From: a virus
Virus record (IMG/VR): IMGVR_UViG_3300035181_003098
Location: 1-35,854 of that record
Length of the DNA stretch: 35,854 nucleotides
Direction: 5' to 3' (one strand)
Under the pieces are notes generated by a model. The model had not been told where the DNA came from. It ran no database searches and saw only the letters and a list, made by a program, of their open reading frames with translations. Shown here in pieces: positions 24,673-31,679 of the stretch. Both the position numbers and the translations under genes were made by a program. The number at the start of each line of letters is the position of its first letter. Positions within the stretch are counted from its first letter, which is position 1.

Positions 24673-25682
24673 TAACAGAACGGCCCTTTTCTACTTAATT
24701 GCGGGAAACCCCTGAGAGACAAAAGTACCAACCTGTAGTAGTAATATATATAGGGGCAAGCAGTAATGTGCTTGGTATGGTAAAAACCTTTTGTATTGGG
24801 CAATCCGCAGCGAAGATTCCTAATTAAGGAATAACGTTCAACGACTAGTAAATCCTATATTGTATTTTATATAGGTTTAGAGCCAAAGTTAATGTGGTGA
24901 CAGTAGTCTTAAATCGAAATAGTAGAACTTATTTATTTGATAAATGAGAAGATATAGTCTAAACTATAAGGAAACTTATAGGAGATTATACTTTGAACTA
25001 TCAGGAAATTTATAGAAAATTAATTGCTAAAAGACAAGAATATGTTTTATCGGAAAATTATGAAAAACATCATATTATTCCTAAGACTATTGGTGGAGAT
25101 GATTCAAGAAGTAATCTTGTTAAACTCACTCCAAGAGAACATTATATTGCACATCTTTTACTTACAAAGATTTATCCTAAAGAAGATGGCCTTAAAATTG
25201 CTTGGCAGTTAATGGCTTGTACTCGTGATAATTTTAATAAAGTAAAATTTAGCAGTAAAATGTATGAAAGACTAAAATTTGAAGTTCGTAAAGCTCACAA
25301 TTTCTTTATGATTGGTACAACTAAAAATAAGTGTGAATGGAGAATGCGTTCCGCCTTGAAGGCTAAAGAACGCACTGGAGAAAAACATAATCTTTGGGGG
25401 TTCAAACATTCTGAAGAATCTAAACTTAAAATGTCTAGATCTAGAAGAATGGGCGATAACAACAAGGCTAAAAAATGTGAACTTGAAATTTTTAATTTAA
25501 ATACTATTTTTGAATGTTCATGCTTAAAGGAGTCTTGGATTTTGTTAAAATCTGAAAAGATATTTGATAAATCATATGATTATTTTAAGTCGTCTTTTAG
25601 AGAAAATAATTTAAAAAAATATTCTGATTTGTTTATTGTAAATCTCATATAGAATTTACGGTTCTATATAAATGTAATTTTG
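24673..25682 (+). mobile_element. Group I intron 4 in dnaE
   Basis: This is a 1010-nt intron. P1 pairs exon AGGGT with GCCCT (about 24683) over a short loop. Core elements are P (AATTGCGGGAA, about 24698), Q (AATCCGCAGCG, about 24801), R (GTTCAACGACTA, about 24836) and S (GATATAGTCTA, about 24950). P9 is CTATAAG-GAAA-CTTATAG (24964-24981). The HNH gene lies 3' of the core. Splicing after T24672 and G25682 gives GDVLGSFQLEGG. Confidence 0.9.
24993..25652 (+). CDS. HNH homing endonuclease with NUMOD3 (intron 4)
   Basis: This 219-residue protein starts at TTG behind AGGAG. Residues 25-50 carry the HNH motif (EKHHIIPKTIGGDDSRSN, then LVKLTPREHYIAH). The middle has a NUMOD3-type DNA-binding stretch around GFKHSEESKLKMSRSRR (about 138-154). 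The C-terminal part resembles the binding helices of SegB/I-TevI-like enzymes. The ribosome binding site overlaps the 3' arm of the intron's P9 hairpin by two bases, so folding of the intron RNA may limit its translation. Confidence 0.88.
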   Translation: MNYQEIYRKLIAKRQEYVLSENYEKHHIIPKTIGGDDSRSNLVKLTPREHYIAHLLLTKIYPKEDGLKIAWQLMACTRDNFNKVKFSSKMYERLKFEVRKAHNFFMIGTTKNKCEWRMRSALKAKERTGEKHNLWGFKHSEESKLKMSRSRRMGDNNKAKKCELEIFNLNTIFECSCLKESWILLKSEKIFDKSYDYFKSSFRENNLKKYSDLFIVNLI

Positions 25683-25777
25683 CGTTTCAACTAGAAGGAG
25701 GTTCTATCGCTCCTTATGTTCCTCAATGCAAACCAAAGAGCATTGATGATATTGCTGCAATTTTAGCCACAATCCGT
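25683..25777 (+). CDS. dnaE: DNA polymerase III alpha subunit, exon 4
   Basis: This is a 95-nt exon, too short to stand out by itself. It completes Ser and continues FQLEGGSIAPYVPQCKPKSI, then DDIAAILATIR. This corresponds to DnaE GVFQLESxGM...xxxxPxxFEDIIALxALYR. The frame meets TAA at 25778, the first intron bases. The 5' junction is G25682 and the 3' junction T25777. Confidence 0.88.
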
Positions 25778-26271
25778 TAATTATAGGGCGGACTCATATA
25801 GTAATATATGATGAATAAACACATTAAACTGACGGGAATGAACCTTATTCTATTTTCTACCAAGCTACCATAGTAATATGATAGTGGCTGAATTAATTAC
25901 TCAGGTATGGTAAAAAAGAAAATAGTTGGTCGATCCGCATCAAAATCTCCTACCGTTATAGATTTTGTAGTGATACAAATTAAAGGAGAGATGTTCAGAG
26001 ACTATAATATGTGGGTCCATTATTTTAAAATGGATCATGGTATAGTCCACTAGTATTTGACTTTATTATTTCAAGTTTATCTTGTAATATACTTAAGTCA
26101 TCTGAAAATTTATGAATAATAAGATTTATTCCATACAGATTTTGGATGTTATTATTATTTCATGATTATGCATTTTTAGAATTGTGTTTTTCACTCTTCT
26201 TTTGATAGCATTTTGAGTTTTCTCCTTGATTTTGTGTGATTTGAGGAATTTACTATAATTCACACTCAGTG
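25778..26271 (+). mobile_element. Group I intron 5 in dnaE, no intact endonuclease
   Basis: This is a 494-nt intron. P1 pairs exon TCCGT with GCGGA (about 25789). Core elements are P (AAACTGACGGGAA, about 25827), Q (GATCCGCATC, about 25934), R (GTTCAGAGACTA, about 25992) and S (TATAGTCC, about 26041). About 220 nt of AT-rich sequence without a + strand gene follow the core. The 3' splice site is placed after G26271 (giving ATIR-SRDYLPGPL); G26277 (ATIR-DYLPGPL) is an alternative. Confidence 0.85.
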
Positions 26272-27795
26272 TCAAGGGACTATTTGCCTGGTCCTCTTCA
26301 GCTTGGGATGGACAAACTTTTAATTAATGCAATGTCAAATGGTGAGCATTTTGAATTTGATTTTCCTAAGTATAATTATATTTTTAAAGATACCTATGGA
26401 CTGTTCCTTTATCAGGAACAACTTATGCAGCTTGCTGGGTCCATGTGTAACTTTGATCCCATAAAACAAGACGTATTAAGAAAAGCAACTGCCAAAAAAG
26501 ATGAATCTTTATTGAATTCTCTTAAAGAGGATTTTATAAATGGTGCTATCTTAAATGGAGAAAATAAGCAAAAATTAGAAGAATTCTGGGAAAAAATGCT
26601 TGGATTTTCGAGGTATTCATTTAATAAAAGTCACTCTGTGGCTTATGCTTATCTTTCTTATTACTCTGCTTATTTTAAGGCTAATTACCCTACTGAATTT
26701 TGTTGTGCTTGTATTAGTTGTGAAACTGATCCAGAGGCACAATCAGTATATGTTAATGATGCAAAAAGACGTGGCATAGAAATAATCCCTCCAGATATAA
26801 ATTTTAGTGAAATGGATTTTTCAATTTTTAATGGAAAAATTGTTTATGGCTTTAAGGGTCTAAAAGGGATTGGTGAAAAAGCAATAGTTCAAATTATTGA
26901 AAATAAACCATATACTGATGCTACTCACTTTCTTCGTGTTGTAGCAGAAAAAAAGCTTAAAATTCCTAAACAAGTATTGGAAGCATTAATTCGTATTGGA
27001 GCTTTTGATAGTTTTGGGGTTAATAGAAGATTGATGCTTGATAGTTATGACAAGTTTCTTGTTGACTATAAAGGTTATCTTAAAAAGCCTTTAATAGACC
27101 TTCCAATGAAATATAATGATGATACATGTACCTTTAAAGGGGATGTTGATGGATTAACTCTATTTGACATTTTAACTTATGAAAAAAGATATATGGGCGT
27201 TTATATTTCTGGCAATCCTTTTGACTTTGCAAAAAATGTTATAGGTAGTAGTACCTTTACTTTTGAAGAGGCAAAAAGACAGTCTACTGCTTCAGTATTT
27301 TGTGAAATTATGAGTGTGAAGATAACAAAGACAAAATCTAAAGGTGAGAAAATGGGTATCTATAAATGCATAGATAGCTCAAATAACATTTTTGAGTTTC
27401 CTTTGTTCCCTGACTCCTATGCTAAATATGGGGAAAGCATTGAAGAAGGGAATTTCATAGTTGTTAATTTTAAAAACAATGGGTCTCGTGGGTTGGTGTG
27501 TTTGTCGGTGAAGAATGTGAATTCTCTTATTGATGAATATACAAAAACACTTAAATCTGAAAATGCGATAAATTCTATCGCTATTAAGGTTGATAGTCTG
27601 GCAGGACTAAGGAAGTTCTTTACAAGAAAAGGGAAAGAGACTGTTACTGATTTAGAATTCTTGCGCCCATGTCATGTATTCTTTACTGCTGGTTCATATA
27701 CATTTGGGATAGGAACTATTCCATATAGCTCTTCTAATGATTCTATTAGGTTATTAAATCAAATAGAAGAGATAGAGATTAAAATTAATCGTTAA
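26272..27795 (+). CDS. dnaE: DNA polymerase III alpha subunit, exon 5
   Basis: This exon encodes 507 residues. It begins SRDYLPGPLQLGM, matching DnaE YRPGPLxSGM. Next come TYGLFLYQEQLMQLAGSM and later FSRYSFNKSHSVAYAYLSYY, matching the YGFNKSHSxAYxxxSYxTAYLKxxYPxEF finger motif. A helix-hairpin-helix region (YGFKGLKGIGEKAIVQI) follows. The C-terminal part has EKRYMGVYISGNPFD and an OB-fold (about 350-420, FCEIMSVKITKTKSKGEKMG). The C-terminus is normal in length. Exons 1-5 without inteins total about 1154 residues, against 1160 for E. coli DnaE. An intrinsic terminator follows the stop. Confidence 0.92.
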   Translation, partial: SRDYLPGPLQLGMDKLLINAMSNGEHFEFDFPKYNYIFKDTYGLFLYQEQLMQLAGSMCNFDPIKQDVLRKATAKKDESLLNSLKEDFINGAILNGENKQKLEEFWEKMLGFSRYSFNKSHSVAYAYLSYYSAYFKANYPTEFCCACISCETDPEAQSVYVNDAKRRGIEIIPPDINFSEMDFSIFNGKIVYGFKGLKGIGEKAIVQIIENKPYTDATHFLRVVAEKKLKIPKQVLEALIRIGAFDSFGVNRRLMLDSYDKFLVDYKGYLKKPLIDLPMKYNDDTCTFKGDVDGLTLFDILTYEKRYMGVYISGNPFDFAKNVIGSSTFTFEEAKRQSTASVFCEIMSVKITKTKSKGEKMGIYKCIDSSNNIFEFPLFPDSYAKYGESIEEGNFIVVNFKNNGSRGLVCLSVKNVNSLIDEYTKTLKSENAINSIAIKVDSLAGLRKFFTRKGKETVTDLEFLRPCHVFFTAGSYTFGIGTIPYSSSNDSIRLLNQIEEIEIKINR

Positions 27796-27800
27796 ATTTT

Positions 27801-27840
27801 TCGTGAGACTATTTTGGTCTCACGATTTTTTAATTTTTTT
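27801..27840 (+). terminator. Intrinsic terminator after dnaE
   Basis: A perfect 9-bp stem (TCGTGAGAC at 27801-27809 with GTCTCACGA at 27817-27825) has a 7-nt loop and is followed by TTTTT and a second T-run. It closes the 9.85-kb dnaE transcription unit. Confidence 0.9.
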
Positions 27841-27851
27841 GGAACTAAATT

Positions 27852-28133
27852 ATGATACATTTTAGTAATTATTATGGTAAAAGCAAAAATCATAATTCTT
27901 CAATATTTTATTTTTATGATGATTCTACTCGTGAAGAATTCAAAGCTGAAATTTCTTCTGATGGTATAGTTGTAATTACGAAGAATGATGAAAGTTATAT
28001 AAAAAGCAAAGATAATGTCCTTGTTAGAGAAAAAAAGAAGCGTAAAATTGATTTAATTGAAAAGATGGTTGTAGACCTTTCTATTTCAATTAACATGATC
28101 GAATTAGATCATAATAATAACAATGGAGTTTAG
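27852..28133 (+). CDS. Hypothetical small protein
   Basis: This 93-residue protein starts at ATG behind GGAAC. The first 60 residues are beta-prone (SSIFYFYDD, DGIVVITKNDESY), followed by a basic stretch VREKKKRKIDLIEK and an Asn-rich tail. The stop abuts the start of the nuclease gene. I recognise no family; it may assist the nuclease. Confidence 0.65.
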   Translation: MIHFSNYYGKSKNHNSSIFYFYDDSTREEFKAEISSDGIVVITKNDESYIKSKDNVLVREKKKRKIDLIEKMVVDLSISINMIELDHNNNNGV

Positions 28134-29072
28134 ATGGAAATTTTTCCGTTAATTGAACAGGCGATGGCATCAAGTCGCCCTAATATTGGTATAGTTAGAA
28201 GTCGCAGCTATTATCCTAGTGCGGCGATGTCTATTGATCTTACAGATACATCTAAAAGAATTGGCGCTTGTGTACGAGCAGAGTTTTATCGTGTTAAAAG
28301 GTTTTCTGAAACTAATCCTACCTCGGCTTATTCCCATTATATTTTGAACTATGGGAAAATGCTTGAAGGTTTTATGATTGAACAACTTAAAATAGCTGGG
28401 GTTTATGTTTCATCAAATGATAAGTTTGTTTTCCCAAATCATCCATTAATTAGTGGTGAAATAGATATTGTTGTAAAAGAACCAGATGGAACTCATGCTG
28501 TTATTGAAAATAAGACATTTAGTTCAGGAAATTATCAGGCTCTTAAGTCTTTAGCTGGTTCTGCTGGAAGAGGAATTAAATTTCCATATGTTAGACCAGA
28601 ACCAAAAATTCAGAACTTAATGCAGTCACATATTTATTTACATGCTCTATCTGGTATTAGTAAAGTTTACTTAACTTATATTGATAGAGCTGCAGGTGGA
28701 CCTAATAACAATATTCAGTTTACTGTTACTAATCATCAAACAGAAGAAGGTAACTTTCCAAAGGTTTCTGTTAAGAGACCCTGGAAAGATGAGCCTATAG
28801 AGTATGTAGTTGAGCAATTTACTATTGAAAGTATTATTGATGGATATGAACATTTACATGAACATGTCACTACTAATACTTTACCTGTTCCAACTTATAA
28901 GATTAAGATGTCTGATGAGGAAGTTGAGGCTGGATTTGCTGCTGGCGATATTGCTAAAACTAAATATGAAATGTGGCAAAAAAATAAAGATAAGTATCCA
29001 GTTGGAGAGTGGCAGTGCAGTTGGTGCCGCTACCTTAACCAATGTAAAGTGGATCAAAATATGCCATTATGA
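28134..29072 (+). CDS. Cas4/RecB-like PD-(D/E)XK nuclease
   Basis: This 312-residue protein has the nuclease core LISGEIDIVVKEPDG (Asp111) and HAVIENKTFS (Glu125, Lys127). A QSHIYLHAL helix, equivalent to the Q-x(6-9)-Y motif of RecB-family nucleases, follows. Cys46 (GACVRAEF) and a C-terminal cluster CSWCRYLNQC (Cys295, Cys298, Cys304) make the four-Cys iron-sulphur layout of Cas4/AddB-type enzymes. Such enzymes resect DNA ends; in a phage this points to recombination or DNA processing. It directly follows the 93-residue gene. No cas genes or repeats are nearby, so a CRISPR role is unlikely. Confidence 0.85.
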   Translation: MEIFPLIEQAMASSRPNIGIVRSRSYYPSAAMSIDLTDTSKRIGACVRAEFYRVKRFSETNPTSAYSHYILNYGKMLEGFMIEQLKIAGVYVSSNDKFVFPNHPLISGEIDIVVKEPDGTHAVIENKTFSSGNYQALKSLAGSAGRGIKFPYVRPEPKIQNLMQSHIYLHALSGISKVYLTYIDRAAGGPNNNIQFTVTNHQTEEGNFPKVSVKRPWKDEPIEYVVEQFTIESIIDGYEHLHEHVTTNTLPVPTYKIKMSDEEVEAGFAAGDIAKTKYEMWQKNKDKYPVGEWQCSWCRYLNQCKVDQNMPL

Positions 29073-29102
29073 TTAATTTCCTTTTATTTTGATTGTATTT
29101 TA

Positions 29103-29153
29103 TTTTTAACATTGCCAGTTTTTATAATATAGGGGAACTGGCAATGTTAAAAA
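29103..29153. promoter_or_regulatory. Perfect 18-bp inverted repeat
   Basis: The left arm is 29103-29120 and the right arm 29136-29153. They are fully complementary (core AACATTGCCAGTT / AACTGGCAATGTT) with a 15-nt loop containing TATAAT. The right arm is followed by A residues rather than T, so it is not a standard terminator in either direction. It may be an operator or an RNA hairpin controlling the next gene, whose start lies 50 nt downstream. Confidence 0.7.
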
Positions 29154-29201
29154 GGAGTAAATAAAGAAATTTCTTTGAATTATATATTAGGAGCTTGCAT
29201 T

Positions 29202-29465
29202 TTGAAATACACTAGTTCTGACTTTGTTATTGGTAATAAAATTGAAAACTTTAAAGGTGATCAGCTTCTTGTTAGAAGCTTGAATACTACAAAAGGAAAA
29301 AAATCTATGGTTCTGTCTGATAATAAAGACAGATGGTACAGTGTTTATTTTGATGATGGCGTCTGTATTGTTCATTCTATGTCAGAAAGAGGATATGACA
29401 TTCCTTATGATTTTCCTATTCTAGATTCAACAGAGGTGACTGGAGATGGGGAAAACAGTACGTAG
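29202..29465 (+). CDS. Hypothetical small protein
   Basis: I prefer the TTG at 29202 (AGGAG at 29189-29193); an upstream TTG at 29175 in the same frame, behind a more distant AAGGAG, would add nine residues. The product of about 87 residues is beta-rich, with SMVLSDNKDRWYSVYFDDGV. I recognise no family. It overlaps the next gene by 20 nt. Confidence 0.6.
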   Translation: MKYTSSDFVIGNKIENFKGDQLLVRSLNTTKGKKSMVLSDNKDRWYSVYFDDGVCIVHSMSERGYDIPYDFPILDSTEVTGDGENST

Positions 29466-29883
29466 AATTAATTATGAAAAAACTTTAAATTCAAAAATTA
29501 GAGGTTCTAAAATAAGTGGAAAAGGATATTATACTCAAGAGAATTATGAGTATTATAATCATCCAACTTTCAAAGTTAAAAATCTTGTTTATGTTCGTGG
29601 CCCATTTGGAGCTATTACATATGATTGGGCTAAGAGTGGAAGGACTTATCCTGTTGCTGTTCCTTACTATACAGAGTTTGATATTCAGAAATTTTATAAA
29701 GAATATCATTCCTTGCATGGAGACTCTCATTTTGGAGAATATAGTGTTCCAAAATGGTATAGACGTTTTAAAAATAAAAAACTTAAAATGGAATTTAAAG
29801 AATATGTCTATCGTGAATCAAATGGTTTGAAGGAAATAGCAATTCCTAAATTTGTTAAGGACGCCTACTGGGATTATTCTTAA
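29446..29883 (+). CDS. Hypothetical basic protein
   Basis: This 145-residue protein starts at ATG behind GGAG, inside the end of the previous gene. It is basic and rich in Tyr, Lys and aromatic residues (GYYTQENYEYYNHP, PKWYRRFKNKKLKMEFKEY). Binding to nucleic acid is possible from charge alone. I recognise no family. The 71 nt to the next start hold nothing identifiable. Confidence 0.65.
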   Translation: MGKTVRRINYEKTLNSKIRGSKISGKGYYTQENYEYYNHPTFKVKNLVYVRGPFGAITYDWAKSGRTYPVAVPYYTEFDIQKFYKEYHSLHGDSHFGEYSVPKWYRRFKNKKLKMEFKEYVYRESNGLKEIAIPKFVKDAYWDYS

Positions 29884-29954
29884 GTATATCTTTTATGTTT
29901 AGTCATCGTAATTAGAGTTTTAGAAACTTGGAAAAAGCTTTAGGAGAATGGTAT

Positions 29955-30395
29955 ATGACAGTGGTTACTGTTAATGGTAATATTTTTGATTCACCTTGTA
30001 ATGTTCTAGTTAATCCTACTAACTGTAAAGGTCCAATGGGTGCAGGTCTTGCAAAACAATTTAGAGATAGGTATCCTGGATTGGAAAAGAAATATAAAGA
30101 ATTTTGTACTAATGGAATGATAGTTCCAGGAATACTTTCTTTATATCCAATAAATGAAAATCTTAGAATTTTAAATTTTCCAACAAAAGATGATTGGAGG
30201 AATTCATCAGAATTTAGGTATGTTGAATTGGGGATGAATAAATTTCTGAAAACATATTCACGAACAGGAATAAAAACAATTGCTTTTCCTCTTCTTGGAA
30301 CTGGACTTGGTGGATTAGATAAAGAGAAGATTAAAGAATATATGATCTCAAAATTAGATCCATTATTAGATCTATATGTTGAGATTTATTGTTAA
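29955..30395 (+). CDS. Macro-domain protein (ADP-ribose hydrolase-like)
   Basis: I chose ATG 29955 (TAGGAGA 8 nt upstream); the frame is open back to 29928. The 146-residue product is one macro domain. It has VTVNGNIFDSPCNVLVNPTN (strand 1 and the Asn-containing loop), KGPMGAGLAKQF (Gly-rich loop), ILNFPTKDDWR and FPLLGTGLGGL (phosphate-binding loop). The NFPTK.WR stretch is that of the DarG/ALC1-like group, which binds or removes ADP-ribose, including from DNA. In a phage it may reverse host or toxin ADP-ribosylation, or recycle ADP-ribose-1''-phosphate. The defence-evasion role is inference. Confidence 0.85.
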   Translation: MTVVTVNGNIFDSPCNVLVNPTNCKGPMGAGLAKQFRDRYPGLEKKYKEFCTNGMIVPGILSLYPINENLRILNFPTKDDWRNSSEFRYVELGMNKFLKTYSRTGIKTIAFPLLGTGLGGLDKEKIKEYMISKLDPLLDLYVEIYC

Positions 30396-30431
30396 TTGGT
30401 TAGGTAAAAAGAAATAAGTTCTTAAATAGAA

Positions 30432-30542
30432 ATGAAACACAAGTCTCTTTACTTAAAAAGTGAACTTTGGTCTAATGTAGATACAGAGTATTCCTTTATG
30501 AAAAACTTTATGGTCAAAAATATGGGATTATGGAATAGTTAA
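30432..30542 (+). CDS. Possible 36-residue ORF
   Basis: An ATG at 30432 opens a 36-codon frame (MKHKSLYLKSELWSNVDTEY at its start) ending at TAA 30542, in the 179-nt gap between the macro-domain and tail-fibre-like genes. There is no good ribosome binding site. It may be noise. Confidence 0.25.
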   Translation: MKHKSLYLKSELWSNVDTEYSFMKNFMVKNMGLWNS

Positions 30543-30574
30543 TATAAGTATATGATTCTATTAGGAGAATTTTA

Positions 30575-30802
30575 ATGGCAGAAACAAATGAGCCAGATTT
30601 AGCAGATGCTTTTCCAAGTGGAGTGCCCTGGAATAATGGATCTGATAATGGGGGACCGCATGGAACTAGACGTATTCGTCCAAAATTAGACAGATTGAGG
30701 GCTACTGATATAAATCAATTAAGAGATATGATGGAGGGTCTTCTCTACCATACTCATCAGTATACTGATTCTGCGACAACTGTAGTAAATAATAGTTGTT
30801 AA
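30575..30802 (+). CDS. Small tail-fibre-like protein
   Basis: This 75-residue protein starts at ATG behind AGGAGA. A Gly/Pro/Asn-rich N-terminus is followed by a helix LRATDINQLRDMMEGLLYHT and HTHQYTD. The pattern xTxxxINxLRxxxxxLLxHTHxYTD occurs in phage structural proteins, often at trimer stems or in small caps, and HxH pairs can bind metal, as in T4 gp37. A structural role in the virion is inferred from this pattern only. Confidence 0.6.
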   Translation: MAETNEPDLADAFPSGVPWNNGSDNGGPHGTRRIRPKLDRLRATDINQLRDMMEGLLYHTHQYTDSATTVVNNSC

Positions 30803-30807
30803 AAAAT

Positions 30808-30826
30808 CCCTGGGGTATTCCCAGGG
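30808..30826 (-). terminator. Terminator-like hairpin, T-run on minus strand
   Basis: CCCTGGG (30808-30814) pairs with CCCAGGG (30820-30826) across a 5-nt loop. The A6 run at 30801-30806 gives a T-run only for minus-strand transcription. For + strand genes it would be a hairpin without a U-tract. No minus-strand gene is evident nearby. Confidence 0.5.
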
Positions 30827-30926
30827 TGAGGTAAAATATGAATTGATTAAATTTATTTTTATGATTTCGTAAATTTATATACATTGTTTTTATTATGTTT
30901 GTCAACATTTAACTTTAGGAGAGCTT

Positions 30927-31607
30927 ATGGCTGATTTAACTCGTCATATTCAGAATATCAAAAAAACATTTGACTTTACTCTAAATGAGTCTCAACTCCG
31001 TTCTATCAATGACTGGCTTCTTAACAAACACCTATTTCTTTCTGGTGTTGCTGGAAGCGGAAAAACTTGGATTGCTATTTATCTTGCAGTTCTTTCTGTT
31101 CTTAATAAAGAGCATGATGATATTATTGTAGTAAGAAGTCTTGTTCCAACAAGAAACATTGGGTTTCTTCCTGGTGAAGTAGTAGATAAAGCTAAACCTT
31201 TCCTAGAGTTTTATGAGAGTATTTTTTTAGAAGTATTATCAGCTTTTTCTGGTAAAAATAGTGATAGAGACTTTATGAAAAATCGTGTTCATTTTGAAAA
31301 TACTTCATTTTTACGTGGAAAAACTTGGGATAACAGTGTAATATATATAGATGAAGTTCAGAATTTAAATACTCATGAGCTTCATACGGTTATGACCAGA
31401 GTTGGTAAAAATAGTAGAGTTATTGTTAGTGGTGATTATTTTCAGTCTGACCTTAGTCATAGAGAATCTTGTCATGAATTTCTTGAAGCTGTAGTAAATC
31501 AATTAAGCAGCTTTTCTCAAGTTAATTTTTACATTGAAGATATTGTTCGTTCTGACTTTGTGAAAGATTGGTGTGAAATTGCAGAAGCAAAATTGCTTAC
31601 ACAATAA
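30927..31607 (+). CDS. phoH: PhoH-family ATPase
   Basis: This 226-residue protein starts at ATG behind AGGAGA. Walker A is LSGVAGSGKTWIA (Gly40-Lys46-Thr47), followed by IIVVRSLVPTRNIGFLPGEV, the hallmark PhoH segment. Walker B is SVIYIDEVQNL and a sensor-like strand SRVIVSGDYFQSDL follows. It is the short, core-only form common in phages. The in vivo role is not settled; RNA or nucleotide metabolism under phosphate stress has been proposed. A terminator follows. Confidence 0.92.
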   Translation: MADLTRHIQNIKKTFDFTLNESQLRSINDWLLNKHLFLSGVAGSGKTWIAIYLAVLSVLNKEHDDIIVVRSLVPTRNIGFLPGEVVDKAKPFLEFYESIFLEVLSAFSGKNSDRDFMKNRVHFENTSFLRGKTWDNSVIYIDEVQNLNTHELHTVMTRVGKNSRVIVSGDYFQSDLSHRESCHEFLEAVVNQLSSFSQVNFYIEDIVRSDFVKDWCEIAEAKLLTQ

Positions 31608-31639
31608 TACATTCAGGTGGATATGTATAATATTATGGT

Positions 31640-31666
31640 TCCCCATATTTTTGTGGGGATTTTTTT
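31640..31666 (+). terminator. Intrinsic terminator after phoH
   Basis: CCCCAT pairs with GTGGGG (one T-G pair) and is followed by seven T. It lies 32 nt after the phoH stop and just before the nrdA ribosome binding site. Confidence 0.85.
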
Positions 31667-31679
31667 GTGAGGTTTTTTC

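Noticed and set aside
24510-24698. Independent 62-residue gene
   Set aside because: Its residues continue the DnaE sequence exactly between two group I introns; both ends are intron sequence.
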